From JAPLJM01 sp963708515 (lineage in GTDB: Bacteria > Desulfobacterota > Syntrophia > Syntrophales > Fen-1087), in the NCBI GenBank assembly GCA_963708515.1, contig CAVPSX010000012.1, positions 485,321 to 549,320 on the forward strand: a stretch of 64,000 nt of DNA, given 5' to 3'. Under the pieces are notes generated by a model. The model was not told the DNA's origin. It saw only the letters and a program-made list of their open reading frames with translations, and ran no database searches. Of the stretch, positions 8,238 to 17,159 are shown in pieces; the stretch's first letter is position 1, and every line of letters begins with the position of its first letter. Both the position numbers and the translations under genes were made by a program.

Positions 8238-9053
8238 ATGATCATTTTCGATTATTCCGGAACGCTGAGCCTTGAGGCCCCCCTGTTTGCCGCGCCCGAT
8301 TCCCTCATGAAACACCTCGAGGTCGCCGGCCTGTGCGATTTCGGGATCGACAGCCCGAGCATTTTCTGGGAGCAGCTCGTGAACCCAACCTGGGTGGCCG
8401 GCAGCACGACCAACGCGGGTTATAAGAAGGTGCTGCTGGAACACATCATCGCCTCACTTCATCCCGATACGTCTATGCATCGCCGCGTCGCCGTCGCCGT
8501 CGGCACTTTCGTCGACCGCTATCTCGAACACTCCGGAATCGATGCGCGCTGGAAACCGCTTTTGCGCCGGATCAACGCGCATCCTTCCATCAGGACCGTC
8601 ATTGCGACGGATCATTATGCGGAAGTGACGGGCGTCATTATCAGACTCCTCGGCGACTGGCAGATCGGGGCCGTAACGGCGGCGGAAGCGGTCTCAAATC
8701 CACAGGCCGCCGCCTCTTTTATTGTCGCCAACTCGGCAGACCTCGGGGTTCATAAGGCCGACCGACGCTTCTGGCAGATACTCAAGACAAACCTGCGCAT
8801 CGAGGCCATGCGCCGCATCCTGATTATCGACGACTTCGGTTATAACGAGCAGGGCGCGGACGACTACAGCAAGCGGCGCCAGGTAGAAGCAAGAATGAAG
8901 GAGACCGTCCTGACGCTGGAGACGGTTTTTTCAGCGGCCGTCGAGGTTTTTCCCATCATGATCGGAACGGATGTCCGTGAGGGGGACGTCCGAATGAAAA
9001 ATCTTTTCGAGGGCGTGACGGCCGTTATTGACCGGTTTCTGGCTACCCGTTAG
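8238..9053 (+). CDS. HAD-like hydrolase coupled to thiM-thiE
   Basis: A 271-residue protein beginning MIIFDYSGTLS, a HAD motif I (nucleophile Asp5). The usual second aspartate of DxDxT is Ser7 here. A late ILIIDDFGYNEQGADD resembles the acidic motif IV. The middle (residues ~25-120) is helical and would be the cap. It starts three bases after thiE, so it is very likely co-translated. One untested possibility is a thiamine-phosphate phosphatase or a clean-up phosphatase for thiamine intermediates. The loss of the general acid Asp weakens a simple phosphatase reading, because that residue normally protonates the leaving group. It could also be a phosphonatase-like or regulatory HAD protein. Confidence 0.65.
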   Translation: MIIFDYSGTLSLEAPLFAAPDSLMKHLEVAGLCDFGIDSPSIFWEQLVNPTWVAGSTTNAGYKKVLLEHIIASLHPDTSMHRRVAVAVGTFVDRYLEHSGIDARWKPLLRRINAHPSIRTVIATDHYAEVTGVIIRLLGDWQIGAVTAAEAVSNPQAAASFIVANSADLGVHKADRRFWQILKTNLRIEAMRRILIIDDFGYNEQGADDYSKRRQVEARMKETVLTLETVFSAAVEVFPIMIGTDVREGDVRMKNLFEGVTAVIDRFLATR

Positions 9054-9104
9054 GCAACCGCCAGAGCGATCAAACCAGCCAAATATACTTTCCATTGATT
9101 CTTT

Positions 9105-9168
9105 GAGTGCTTTGCATCACCAGTGAATGATGGTTCGTAAACAGCGAAGCCATTATTCAAAGGTCTCT
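9105..9168. repeat. Palindromic element, compact copy
   Basis: CTTTGCATCACCAGTGAATG (from 9110) followed by ATGGTTCGTAAAC, then AGCGAAGCCATTATTCAAAG and GTCTC (to 9167). The right half is the reverse complement of the left end at 4271-4296 with one mismatch in 26; the left half matches the other end of that element. Here the AT-rich middle is missing, leaving a hairpin between the HAD gene and yjbQ. Confidence 0.7.
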
Positions 9169-9214
9169 TTTTTCACCGTTAAAATTAAGCAATAAATAGG
9201 GAGGTGAACGTCTT

Positions 9215-9634
9215 ATGAAATCTTTCCGCAAAGAGCTGTGGTTCAATGTCCAGGCGCGCTGCGGGTTTGTCAACATCACGGGGCATGTCGAACATTGTCT
9301 GCGTGAAAGCGGCGTGTCCGAGGGGCTCGTGCTCGTCAACGCGATGCACATCACGGCGTCGGTTTTCATCAATGACGACGAATCCGGGCTGCATCAGGAC
9401 TATGAGGAATGGCTTGAAAAGCTTGCGCCGCATGAACCTGTTTCGAAATACCGGCACAATCGAACGGGCGAGGACAATGGCGACGCCCACCTGAAGAGAC
9501 AGATTATGGGCAGGGAGGTCGTGGTGGCCGTCACCGGCGGCAAACTGGATTTCGGTCCCTGGGAGCAGATTTTCTACGGTGAATTCGACGGCAGGAGAAG
9601 AAAAAGGGTACTCGTGAAGATCATCGGGGCGTGA
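9215..9634 (+). CDS. yjbQ: YjbQ family protein (UPF0047)
   Basis: A 139-residue YjbQ-type protein. Characteristic segments: VNITGHVEHCLRESGVSEG, NAMHITASVFINDDESGL, HNRTGEDNGDAHLKRQIMG and LDFGPWEQIFYGEFDGRRRK at the end. E. coli YjbQ has a weak thiamine-phosphate synthase activity and the family is often labelled that way; the conserved His/Glu residues suggest a metal site. A strong GGGAGGTG ribosome-binding site precedes the ATG. Its position right after thiM-thiE-HAD, though separated by a repeat hairpin, fits the thiamine link. Confidence 0.9.
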   Translation: MKSFRKELWFNVQARCGFVNITGHVEHCLRESGVSEGLVLVNAMHITASVFINDDESGLHQDYEEWLEKLAPHEPVSKYRHNRTGEDNGDAHLKRQIMGREVVVAVTGGKLDFGPWEQIFYGEFDGRRRKRVLVKIIGA

Positions 9635-9922
9635 ATTTTCGCCCTTAATGTGTTTTTGATAAGCTTCTCCTGGATGGCCATGATGCTTCACCTCCTTGTA
9701 TCTGATTGCTGCCAACAATCCAGGAAGTTATCTGAGCACCTTTTCTACCTAACTGTCAACTCAAGCCCATCTTCTCACAAATCGGGGTAAGTGGTGGGAT
9801 TGAGATATTAAAAACGTGGAGTCACCCCGTTTTCTCCGAAAATTCCCAATCGTAATACTTCTGACATGATGATATTATACTTGAGTGCTGCGGCATGAAG
9901 CGGCATTTAAGGTGACAACGAT

Positions 9923-10552
9923 ATGATCACGAAAAGAAAAAAGTTGCTGGTTTTCGGTCTGCTGACCATCATGGCAATTGCCTTTCTGATGGCTTGCTCT
10001 TCATACGCCAAGTCACCCCGCCTTGCCGGAGATGCAGTCATCCTCGCATTTGGTGACAGCCTGACCTTCGGAACCGGGGCTGCTCCGACAGAAAGCTACC
10101 CGGCGGTCCTGGAGCGCCTCGTCGGGAGACGGGTGGTTAATGCCGGTGTTCCGGGAGAGGTAACCGAAGAAGGGTTATCTCGTCTGCCGGAAGTGCTTGA
10201 GAGAGAAAAGCCTGCACTCCTGATCCTTTGCCATGGAGGTAATGACCTGCTCCGTGGTTTGGATCAGCAGCAAACCGCCAGCAATTTACGGGCAATGATC
10301 CGGCTTGCAAGGAAGCGGGGAGTTACTGTAGTTATTATCGCGGTGCCGTTTGCGGGCATTGCTCTGTCGCCTCCGTCTTTCTACCGGGAGACAGCCATGG
10401 AAATGGATATCCCTGTCGAAGGAAAAATCCTGACAACGGTGCTGTCCGATGGCTCCCTCAAGGCAGATTACATCCATCCGAATGCCGCAGGATACCGTCG
10501 GATGGCCGAATCGATTGCAGCCCTTCTCAAGAAAAGCGGTGCGGTGGAGTAA
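9923..10552 (+). CDS. SGNH/GDSL-family lipoprotein esterase
   Basis: A 209-residue lipoprotein. An N-terminal signal with the lipobox LMAC (Cys25) indicates membrane anchoring. SGNH blocks: ILAFGDSLTFGTG (block I, nucleophile Ser), GVPGEVTEEG (II), ILCHGGNDLLRG (III, Asn) and ADYIHPNAAGYRRMAE (V, Asp and His). The closest functional type is TesA/arylesterase (acyl-CoA thioesterase I, lysophospholipase). Stands alone, with nearly 290 bases free upstream and about 390 downstream. Confidence 0.9.
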   Translation: MITKRKKLLVFGLLTIMAIAFLMACSSYAKSPRLAGDAVILAFGDSLTFGTGAAPTESYPAVLERLVGRRVVNAGVPGEVTEEGLSRLPEVLEREKPALLILCHGGNDLLRGLDQQQTASNLRAMIRLARKRGVTVVIIAVPFAGIALSPPSFYRETAMEMDIPVEGKILTTVLSDGSLKADYIHPNAAGYRRMAESIAALLKKSGAVE

Positions 10553-10653
10553 CCTCCAGTGCCGGAATAAATACCGACAACTCGCCCATTGTAAAGCCGT
10601 TACTGTAACAGCACATTAGTAACAGTATGCAGCAGTTGCTTGTGCTGCGCTAT

Positions 10654-10896
10654 TTATACATGATGTATTCGGTTTACAGCGGGTTGATTCCCAGCCATCA
10701 AATGTTCTATACCATACCGTCCCGTCAGAGCATGCAACAGCTTCCATTTGCCGATCGCCAGCGAAAAAATGCCCGTACGAGATTTGTCTTTGAAAAGGAA
10801 TTCCTTGATTTCCAGTTTTGTACTCTCAGGCAGCGTGATCGTACTGTCATTTGAGTGAGGATTCCTTGCGGGATATGAGATCCCCCCGTTGCCCAT
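10654..10896 (-). pseudogene. Remnant of a FecR-domain protein
   Basis: An 80-codon open stretch. Its middle (DSTITLPESTKLEIKEFL, then KDKSRTGIFSLAIGKWK) resembles the strand pattern of FecR domains, which normally read on into VRALV. A full protein would be at least 150 residues, and no continuation is visible in the other frames. I read it as a decayed fragment. The rest of 10,553-10,938 holds nothing I recognise. Confidence 0.35.
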
Positions 10897-10938
10897 ATTG
10901 GTGGATGATCAGTTTGGATCAGGGCAAGGGGGGATCAG

Positions 10939-11292
10939 TCATTCCGACTTTGCGGGATTATTATCTTCCTTCTTTTTCTTTTTTCCCTTGCCCTCAGCGG
11001 GGACTTCCTTTATTTTTCTCTCTTCTTTGATGGCTTCCGGTGCTTTCGGGGGGGCAGCTGCCCTTTCCGCCTTCATCCTTGCCAGTTCGGCCGTTTTCTT
11101 TTCATTGGCGTCAATGGTCTTCAGCCTGTTGTTGATGGCCTCGATATTTGCCCGCAATTTTTTGACGAGCGCATCTTTATCTATCTCACGAGGTTCGATC
11201 CCCCTTGATAATAGGAGAGCCAGCCGATTTTTCAGATTCCGTTCGAAAGACACCTTTCTTCCGTTTTGCGCCTGCCTATGCTTTGATCCCAT
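10939..11292 (-). CDS. Hypothetical charged coiled-coil protein
   Basis: 117 residues, not recognised. Residues 15-75 are a lysine/alanine/leucine-rich helix with a heptad-like pattern (ALVKKLRANIEAINNRLKTI); the C-terminus is a proline/alanine linker ending in a run of lysines (GKGKKKKKED). No signal peptide or membrane segment. A good ribosome-binding site (GGGAGG) stands before the ATG, which argues for a real gene. The basic tail could bind nucleic acid, but nothing shows it. Confidence 0.6.
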   Translation of the reverse strand: MGSKHRQAQNGRKVSFERNLKNRLALLLSRGIEPREIDKDALVKKLRANIEAINNRLKTIDANEKKTAELARMKAERAAAPPKAPEAIKEERKIKEVPAEGKGKKKKKEDNNPAKSE

Positions 11293-11602
11293 ATTTTCCT
11301 CCCTCTTTCTGTAAATATGGCTTCATCCAAAACCATGGAAAATCAGGGACACTCCCCTATTACTTACAGGGTCACCTCCCTTGTTTATCATTGTCTGAAA
11401 GCTCGCATATTTATCAAAACATTACAACCTAATACTTCAAGGAAGGAGCAAATGCTTTATCTACCTACCACCATGCAGTGGTGGGTATTCATAATAGCTG
11501 AGGATTACAGATGAAAAGGAAGTAACATTCGCATTAAGGCGCAGGCTTTGGATCATCGCCTTCGGTGCGTAGTTGGGCAGAGCCTGCATAAGGATTCTTG
11601 CT
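11293..11602. other. Intergenic region
   Basis: About 310 bases between two minus-strand genes. I see no RNA gene, repeat or clear terminator. Confidence 0.4.
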
Positions 11603-13444
11603 TTACATGCTGGATCCTCTCCGCTGGTCCCTGACATGACGAATGATATGGGCCGTATCTTCATAACAGCGTTTGCCAAAAGGCATGATGAGGTATAGCC
11701 CGGACGCATCTGCCGCAATGCTGGCCGCTAGCTGGCTGGCCTGATCCAGGCCGAAGTAGCGTTGGTCCTCCGGCGAAGCATACCGCTCAAAACTCGTCAC
11801 GACATTCGCCGGTACAGTGATCCCTGGAATACGGCCACTGGCCAAAAACACCGCGCTGCGGTGGCTGACCAGGGGCATGAGACCGGGAAAAACTCGAATC
11901 GGCAGTTTCTCCAAGGCGTCGCACAGCTTCTTGTAGTCATCGATAGCGAAGACAGGCTGTGAAAACACAAACTCGGCACCGGCATCGATTTTAGTCTTGA
12001 GCCACCGTATTTGTGCCGGAATCGGCCGTCCTACCGCACAACCGGCACAAAAGTCTGGCGGATCCGCCAACCTCTCCCCGTTGATGATCTTTCCATCGCG
12101 CAGTCCGCGGATCAGGCGCAGTAATTCGACCGAACTCCGCATGTCCACAACGCGGTGAGCCAGGTTGCCCAGAGGCCCCATGGAGGGTGCATCACCCGTT
12201 ACCGCCAGAAGACCCCTCAAACCAGAATCCCAACACCCGATAAGCGTTGAGTGCAGTCGCATAAGATTCGATTGCGTCACACCTAAATGACAGATTGAAG
12301 GAATCTGAAGGGCGTTCTGCAGGCGGGCGGCAGTTACCATCGCATCCCTCCCGATTGTCGCCCCGGGGTTATCTGGAACATCGAACATGTCCACCCCGGC
12401 TGCCGCCACTTTTGATGCACCTTGCACAATCTCATCGAGGGCAAGCATTCGATCGGCGCGAATCTCCACGCTGACAAGAAAGCGATTCGATTTCATCATC
12501 GAACGAATGGGATTGGCTGCTGTGTCTGTCCGCTCATGCAGGACCGGGGCTCGCTCTGGAGAGATGTTGATGCGCGGCCGCGACGTGACAGCCCTACTCC
12601 CCAGCACGCTCGCCACTCTGCGGATGTGATCCGGTGTCGTACCGCAACAACCGCCAATGACCGCCACGCCTGCATCGGACAACGTCACGGCGGCAGCACC
12701 GAAATCATCCGGCGTAAACTCATACTTCACAAGACCTCGCTCGATTCGCGGATGCCCAGCATTCGGCGAGGCGGTTAAGGGCAGATCCGTGCGGGCGCCA
12801 ATGTAGGATGCCACACGTAGAATCTCGTCCGGATGGTAACAGTTTGTCCCAACGGCAACGGCGCCAACCCGGTGCGCTTCAAAAAGAAGTTGATCCACCT
12901 GCTCCCACCGCTGTGATCCCCCACCGGTATTGCCAATCTGAAAAATGATTGGCAGGCCGGTCTCGGCGGCGGCTTGAAGTGCTGCCCGCGCTTCCCGCAG
13001 GTCAACAAACGTTTCCAGCAATAATGCGTCGGCCCCGCTCAGCACCTCACACTGGTCGCGATAGATACCAAGGAGGACATCGGCCGGGTAGTCATCCAGC
13101 CGCAACCCCAATCCCAATGGCCCAATCGAGGCCCAGATCATGCACTCCGAATCTCCGGCCTTCCGCGCCAGAGCCACACCCGTCCGGTTTGTCTCCTGAC
13201 ATAGCTCCCCGAAACCCGCGTCCCCGAAGGCAACCGAGTTTGCCGCAAAAGTATTGGTCACAAGAATCCGGGATCCTGCCGATCGGTAGGCGGCGTGAAG
13301 GGTTGTGACCGCTTCGGGTTGCCTGAGGTTAAGGAGTTCAATGGGCTCATCACCAGCACCGCTATCCTGACGCAGGCATGTTCCTATCGCACCGCTGCCG
13401 ATCAGCACGGAACGTCCCAACTCCTTCATTATAGAATCTGGCAT
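11603..13444 (-). CDS. Bifunctional homocysteine S-methyltransferase / methylenetetrahydrofolate reductase
   Basis: About 613 residues with two domains, as in Bacillus YitJ. Residues ~10-280 are a homocysteine methyltransferase barrel with the zinc ligands in VGTNCYHP and GGCCGTTP. Residues ~310-610 are a MetF-type flavin barrel: FLVSVEIRAD, VDMFDVPDNPGAT, SICHLGVTQSN, LLAVTGDAPSMG, the CAGCAVG segment and AEFVFSQPVF. It would reduce methylene-THF and use the methyl group to make methionine, or link methyl groups to C1 metabolism. The second ATG (13,444) has the better spacing from GGAGAG; the longer frame starts at 13,450. Monocistronic, with AT-rich flanks. Confidence 0.92.
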   Translation of the reverse strand: MPDSIMKELGRSVLIGSGAIGTCLRQDSGAGDEPIELLNLRQPEAVTTLHAAYRSAGSRILVTNTFAANSVAFGDAGFGELCQETNRTGVALARKAGDSECMIWASIGPLGLGLRLDDYPADVLLGIYRDQCEVLSGADALLLETFVDLREARAALQAAAETGLPIIFQIGNTGGGSQRWEQVDQLLFEAHRVGAVAVGTNCYHPDEILRVASYIGARTDLPLTASPNAGHPRIERGLVKYEFTPDDFGAAAVTLSDAGVAVIGGCCGTTPDHIRRVASVLGSRAVTSRPRINISPERAPVLHERTDTAANPIRSMMKSNRFLVSVEIRADRMLALDEIVQGASKVAAAGVDMFDVPDNPGATIGRDAMVTAARLQNALQIPSICHLGVTQSNLMRLHSTLIGCWDSGLRGLLAVTGDAPSMGPLGNLAHRVVDMRSSVELLRLIRGLRDGKIINGERLADPPDFCAGCAVGRPIPAQIRWLKTKIDAGAEFVFSQPVFAIDDYKKLCDALEKLPIRVFPGLMPLVSHRSAVFLASGRIPGITVPANVVTSFERYASPEDQRYFGLDQASQLAASIAADASGLYLIMPFGKRCYEDTAHIIRHVRDQRRGSSM

Positions 13445-13703
13445 GCTCATCCTCTCCGGTTGCTCAACTGATTTATTTATGGTTTCTCGATAAATCCTAT
13501 CTGCATCTTTCCGTTCGTATCATACAAATTATATTAGCCCTTGCTTGCTTATATGCGAACAATAAAAGTGTCGGTCCCGTTAGTCAATGAAATATTAACC
13601 ATAAATGGCAAGATTTGGTGTCGATGTTTTCTATCCAATGGGTATTTTGATTATTTCTGAGTGAAGTCTTGCATACAAGACAAGGATGACGATCTGTTTC
13701 TTT

Positions 13704-13810
13704 CAAGAAGGAGTGGCCTATTAGAGGGGCATTACTCCTTCTTGTGCATCAACTTTCCAGTTCAAAATATTCCTTTCGATTGGCGCTAACGTTCTTCCAC
13801 TCCTTCTTGT
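13704..13810. repeat. Inverted repeat plus a third direct copy
   Basis: CAAGAAGGAGT (13,704-13,714) and ACTCCTTCTTG (13,734-13,744) are perfect 11-base inverse complements with a 19-base loop. A third copy, ACTCCTTCTTGT, follows at 13,799-13,810. The hairpin could be a terminator or a protein-binding site. The surrounding gap (13,451-13,899) has no gene. Confidence 0.5.
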
Positions 13811-13899
13811 CGGAACGATAGAATTCTCCAATTCCGTCTCCCATTAAGCCGGCACCCTGGTATTTGAGCAAAGACATCTTATCATCATGATGTCTTGGC

Positions 13900-15083
13900 T
13901 CAGCGTGGTGCAAGTGTCGCGATCAGATCGTTGGTAACTGCAGCCATGGCCGCAGCGGCAGCGAAGTCGAATTTGTTGATGGCGATGAAAACCGCCACTC
14001 CGCGCGTGGGCGCGAAGGCGATATAACTGAAAGTGCCCTGTAATCCCCCAGCTTTTTGCAGGATGAATGGGCGGTCGCCCTTCGGCATCATAGCCACCCA
14101 GCCCAGCCCCATCGCGTCCATGTGGCCGGACTCGTCCATCCCCGACACGGTCTCCAATCCGTCGCGCATCAGATACACTGCATGATCGATCATTCGCACT
14201 TCCGCGCCCTTTTGACTGAAGCGGTCGAGATGAGCCATTGCATCCATCTCATCAGGTCGTTCGGCGTAGAGTAGAGGCCGCCTGCGCCGCCCGTGACATG
14301 ACCGATGGCAACATCCGACATCACCTCCCCATCAAAACCGTGGCCCTGCATAAACCGCTGCCTTTGCTCTCCGGACAGCGCAAACACCGTATCCTTCATG
14401 TTGAGCGGGTTAGTGATGTGTTGATGAATAAGCACTGGAAAAGGCTTGTTTGCCGCCGTGGACAAGCTCAGAGCAAGCAGGTCGAAGCCGTAATTCGAAT
14501 AATGCACGGACTTCCCCGGCTTGAAGATCAAAGGATTGCTTCCCAGCCAGTCGGCCAGGTCCTGAACTGTAATCGGGGTATTGGTGCCCTTTTCGGGCGC
14601 TTGCTTGCGAGGCACCTCCCGCGGCAGACCCGCAGCATGAGTGACGAGATCAATCAAGCGGATATGCCCGACGTCGGCCTTCGCATGGGCGGCGAGCGAG
14701 GGCCAGGTCTTGGTGACAGGCTGTGTAAGCTGCACGGAGTTTGCGGCAACGAGATGAGCAAGCAATTCGCCGGTGAATGCCTTGGTGATGGAGCCAATCC
14801 GCACTACTGTGTCGGCGTCAGGCGCCGGGCTACCCTTGCCGGCCCGTTCGCCAAAGCCGCGGATCGACATCTCGCCGTTGCGCACCACGCCAATGACGAC
14901 GGCAGGCACTTTCTGTTCGATATAAAAGACCCCTCCTGTGAACTCGACCATTTCATCGAGAAAGGGATCAGCCTGTGCGTCTTTTATGCCGCCCCAGGTA
15001 AAGGCGGCCAGCATAACTGCGGCAATGGCAATACACAGGATCGTGCGGTAAGCACTACCAGAACAGGTCAAGGTTTTCATCAT
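13900..15083 (-). pseudogene. Serine hydrolase (class C beta-lactamase fold), frameshifted
   Basis: Close paralogue of the intact gene at 32,396-33,577. The N-terminal part has a signal peptide, the SITK nucleophile motif (RIGSITKAFTGE) and HYSNYGF (YxN). The frame then breaks after MRWMQW, and the C-terminal part (HLDRFSQKGAE to TLAPR) continues in another frame. Comparison with the intact copy shows two extra bases in TGAGCCATTG at 14,231-14,240 (intact copy: TGCCATTG), so the lesion is a 2-base insertion. No other break is seen. Upstream non-coding sequence is also shared with the other copy, so the promoter was duplicated too. A sequencing error is possible, but this region is otherwise clean. 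Confidence 0.85.
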
Positions 15084-15208
15084 ATTCCTCAAGGGAGCGT
15101 ATTTTATAGCGCAAAGAAGTACGATAGCCTCGCCCAACAATTAATATGCTTGGTTGGTATTTACTGTTGTTCAGAACGACTTTACGCTCTGCGGAGAATT
15201 TTGCACTC

Positions 15209-15406
15209 TTAAATCGTCTTTTTAATTCCCAGCATCACATAGAGCGGGCAGTGTCCTGATACCACACTTGAAAGGAGCATGCCGGCAAGGACGGCGAGGA
15301 CGAGACCCGCAATGCCCGCTACCCAGCCCGCGACATTGGCGACGATAAAAAGGATCGCCACCACGAGCCGGACGATCCTGTCAATGGTACCCACGTTTCG
15401 TTCCAT
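15209..15406 (-). CDS. DUF2892 (YgaP-like) small membrane protein
   Basis: 65 residues: MERNVGTIDRIVRLVVAI is the family's N-terminal signature, followed by two hydrophobic segments (about 10-28 and 32-50) and a short GHCPLYVMLGIKK tail. The tail cysteine is typical. An inner-membrane protein of unclear role, related to the membrane part of the YgaP rhodanese. A good ribosome-binding site (GAGGAACGC) precedes it. Confidence 0.88.
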   Translation of the reverse strand: MERNVGTIDRIVRLVVAILFIVANVAGWVAGIAGLVLAVLAGMLLSSVVSGHCPLYVMLGIKKTI

Positions 15407-15505
15407 ATGCGTTCCTCCTCGTAGTTCTAATCAATATCAATGAAAGGATGTATGTCTTTCAAAATTATCGGATGCTTGACTTCAGGACGGCATCAATTAA
15501 TGTAA

Positions 15506-16021
15506 TCATTCACTCCTCCATAGTCTTTCCGATCGCTTTTCTGTTTGATCAACTTTGCGGGCCATTTGAAAAAGCAGATCAGAAAGCCGATTTAAAAATG
15601 GCATAATGTTTTCATTTTTAACTCCGAACGCCCCAACACGGCGTTCGGCTGTTCGCACCAATGCTCTGGAAAATTGAACATACGCAGAAAGCAAGCCTGA
15701 ACCGGATAATATAAAATTACTCAAAGGGGAAAGGCCCGTTTCAAGTTCCTGAATCATTTTTTCTATTGCATTTACCCGGGATCTTTCAAAATTCACATTG
15801 GCATTTCCCAAGACAGAATTGATACGACACAGATTTCGCTGAATATAATCGATCATGGCTTTAAGATCTTCATCTGCAAGTTGCGCGTATATAATACCCA
15901 GAAACGAATTGATTTCATCCACGGCTCCGATCGCTTCAACACAGACATCATCTTTGCTGAGTTTTTTGCCATCAGCCAGTAATGTGCCCCCGGTATCTGT
16001 ATAAAGGTCATACGTTTTCAT
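15506..16021 (-). CDS. PduO-type ATP:cob(I)alamin adenosyltransferase-like protein
   Basis: A 171-residue four-helix protein. ADGKKLSKDDVCVEAIGAVDEINSFLG, FILSGSGLLSAYVQFSRALVRTAERRV and LNRLSDLLFQMAR match the PduO family, which makes adenosylcobalamin for mutases. The N-terminal ATP loop, normally YTKTGDKGxT, reads YTDTGGTLLA here; the lysine is replaced and two residues appear lost, so ATP binding may be altered. The RxxxxxERR arginines are kept. Methylmalonyl-CoA mutase is a likely client in a propionate or fatty-acid syntroph, but none is in the window. No cobalamin riboswitch is visible upstream. Confidence 0.8.
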   Translation of the reverse strand: MKTYDLYTDTGGTLLADGKKLSKDDVCVEAIGAVDEINSFLGIIYAQLADEDLKAMIDYIQRNLCRINSVLGNANVNFERSRVNAIEKMIQELETGLSPLSNFILSGSGLLSAYVQFSRALVRTAERRVGAFGVKNENIMPFLNRLSDLLFQMARKVDQTEKRSERLWRSE

Positions 16022-16256
16022 GGGATCTCCTTTGATTTATAATGTTGGTGCATATCATAATTATCACTGAAATAACATCATTGATAACTAATTGAAATCA
16101 TACATATTCATTAAGGTTAACGTTTTGTTGACAGAAAGTAACATATCTTAGACAAGAGCGAACGGAATGCATCAGCTATCATCTTCCATCAACACCGGTA
16201 TGGTAAGGTGTTGCCTGCGGGATTTGGATCAGGGCTGGCATTTTTTTCCGCAGCGG

Positions 16257-17159
16257 CTATTTTATCAGCCTAAACCGCAAAAACGGTTCAAAATGGAACC
16301 ATTCAAACGGATGGCGTCGCACCGTCTGGGCCAAGCTGTCGGCATAGGACTGGGCAGCCCACTGGATCGCCTCGGCCCTCCGTGCCCTGTCCCCGGCAGA
16401 GACATAAACCGGCGGCAGAATCCGGAAATGGTACGCCTGCTCTCCCTCGCGGCAGGCAAAGAAGATAAACAGGGGCGCGCCGGACAGGAGGGAAAAGACA
16501 AAAGGCAATTCCGGAAGGCGGGCCTCGTGATCTAGGAAATTGACGGCGACGGACTTCTGGTCTTTGCGCCACAAGCGGTCGCCGGTTATGGACACCAGTC
16601 CTCCGGCCTTTAAAAACGAGATCCCTTCCACGATGTCCGTCGGTGAGCCGCTGCCCTCTTCCACCGTAACGATCTTTACGCCGCTTCGGATCAGGTCTTC
16701 CTTCTGGGTTCGTTCGATCTGCTCCCGGTGTTTCTTGCCCAGATAGAGCAGCAGCTTCATGCCCGGATACTGGCGGCTCCTGGCCTGAAGCAGGCGGGAC
16801 GCAACCTCCCAGTTGCCCAGATGGGACATGACCAGAATGCCGCCGATGCCCCTGTTGACGGCATCTTCGAGATATTCCCACCCCTCATGGGTGCATGTGA
16901 TAGCCCCTTCTTCACCGAGGAGCAGCCGGTCCAGAAAGACATGGGTGAAATGCTGATATTGATTCCATGTGCACCATAAGGGATATAGGAATCGCCCCGA
17001 GGCCGGAAAAAGGGCCCGGTAAAATCGGATGCCCACAGCCACCCGGGCGGGAAAGATGAAGAAATAGCCTGCGGCGATCCCCCCGGCCATAAACCGGAAG
17101 ACCCAGCGCCCCACCTGCCTGGTCAGGGCGGCGAGAACATGATAAAAGGCGGCCTTCAT
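16257..17159 (-). CDS. LpxL/HtrB-like lysophospholipid acyltransferase
   Basis: A 300-residue membrane-bound acyltransferase. SHLGNWEVA supplies the H-x4-E catalytic motif, with ITGDRLWRK and PFVFSLLSGAPLFIFF further on. A hydrophobic N-terminal segment anchors it. Such proteins occur with MMPL exporters and ketosynthases in aryl-polyene and related lipid clusters, where they load the finished acyl chain onto a lipid or sugar. Its ATG overlaps the stop of the MMPL-methyltransferase gene (ATGA), so the two are translationally coupled. Confidence 0.85.
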   Translation of the reverse strand: MKAAFYHVLAALTRQVGRWVFRFMAGGIAAGYFFIFPARVAVGIRFYRALFPASGRFLYPLWCTWNQYQHFTHVFLDRLLLGEEGAITCTHEGWEYLEDAVNRGIGGILVMSHLGNWEVASRLLQARSRQYPGMKLLLYLGKKHREQIERTQKEDLIRSGVKIVTVEEGSGSPTDIVEGISFLKAGGLVSITGDRLWRKDQKSVAVNFLDHEARLPELPFVFSLLSGAPLFIFFACREGEQAYHFRILPPVYVSAGDRARRAEAIQWAAQSYADSLAQTVRRHPFEWFHFEPFLRFRLIK

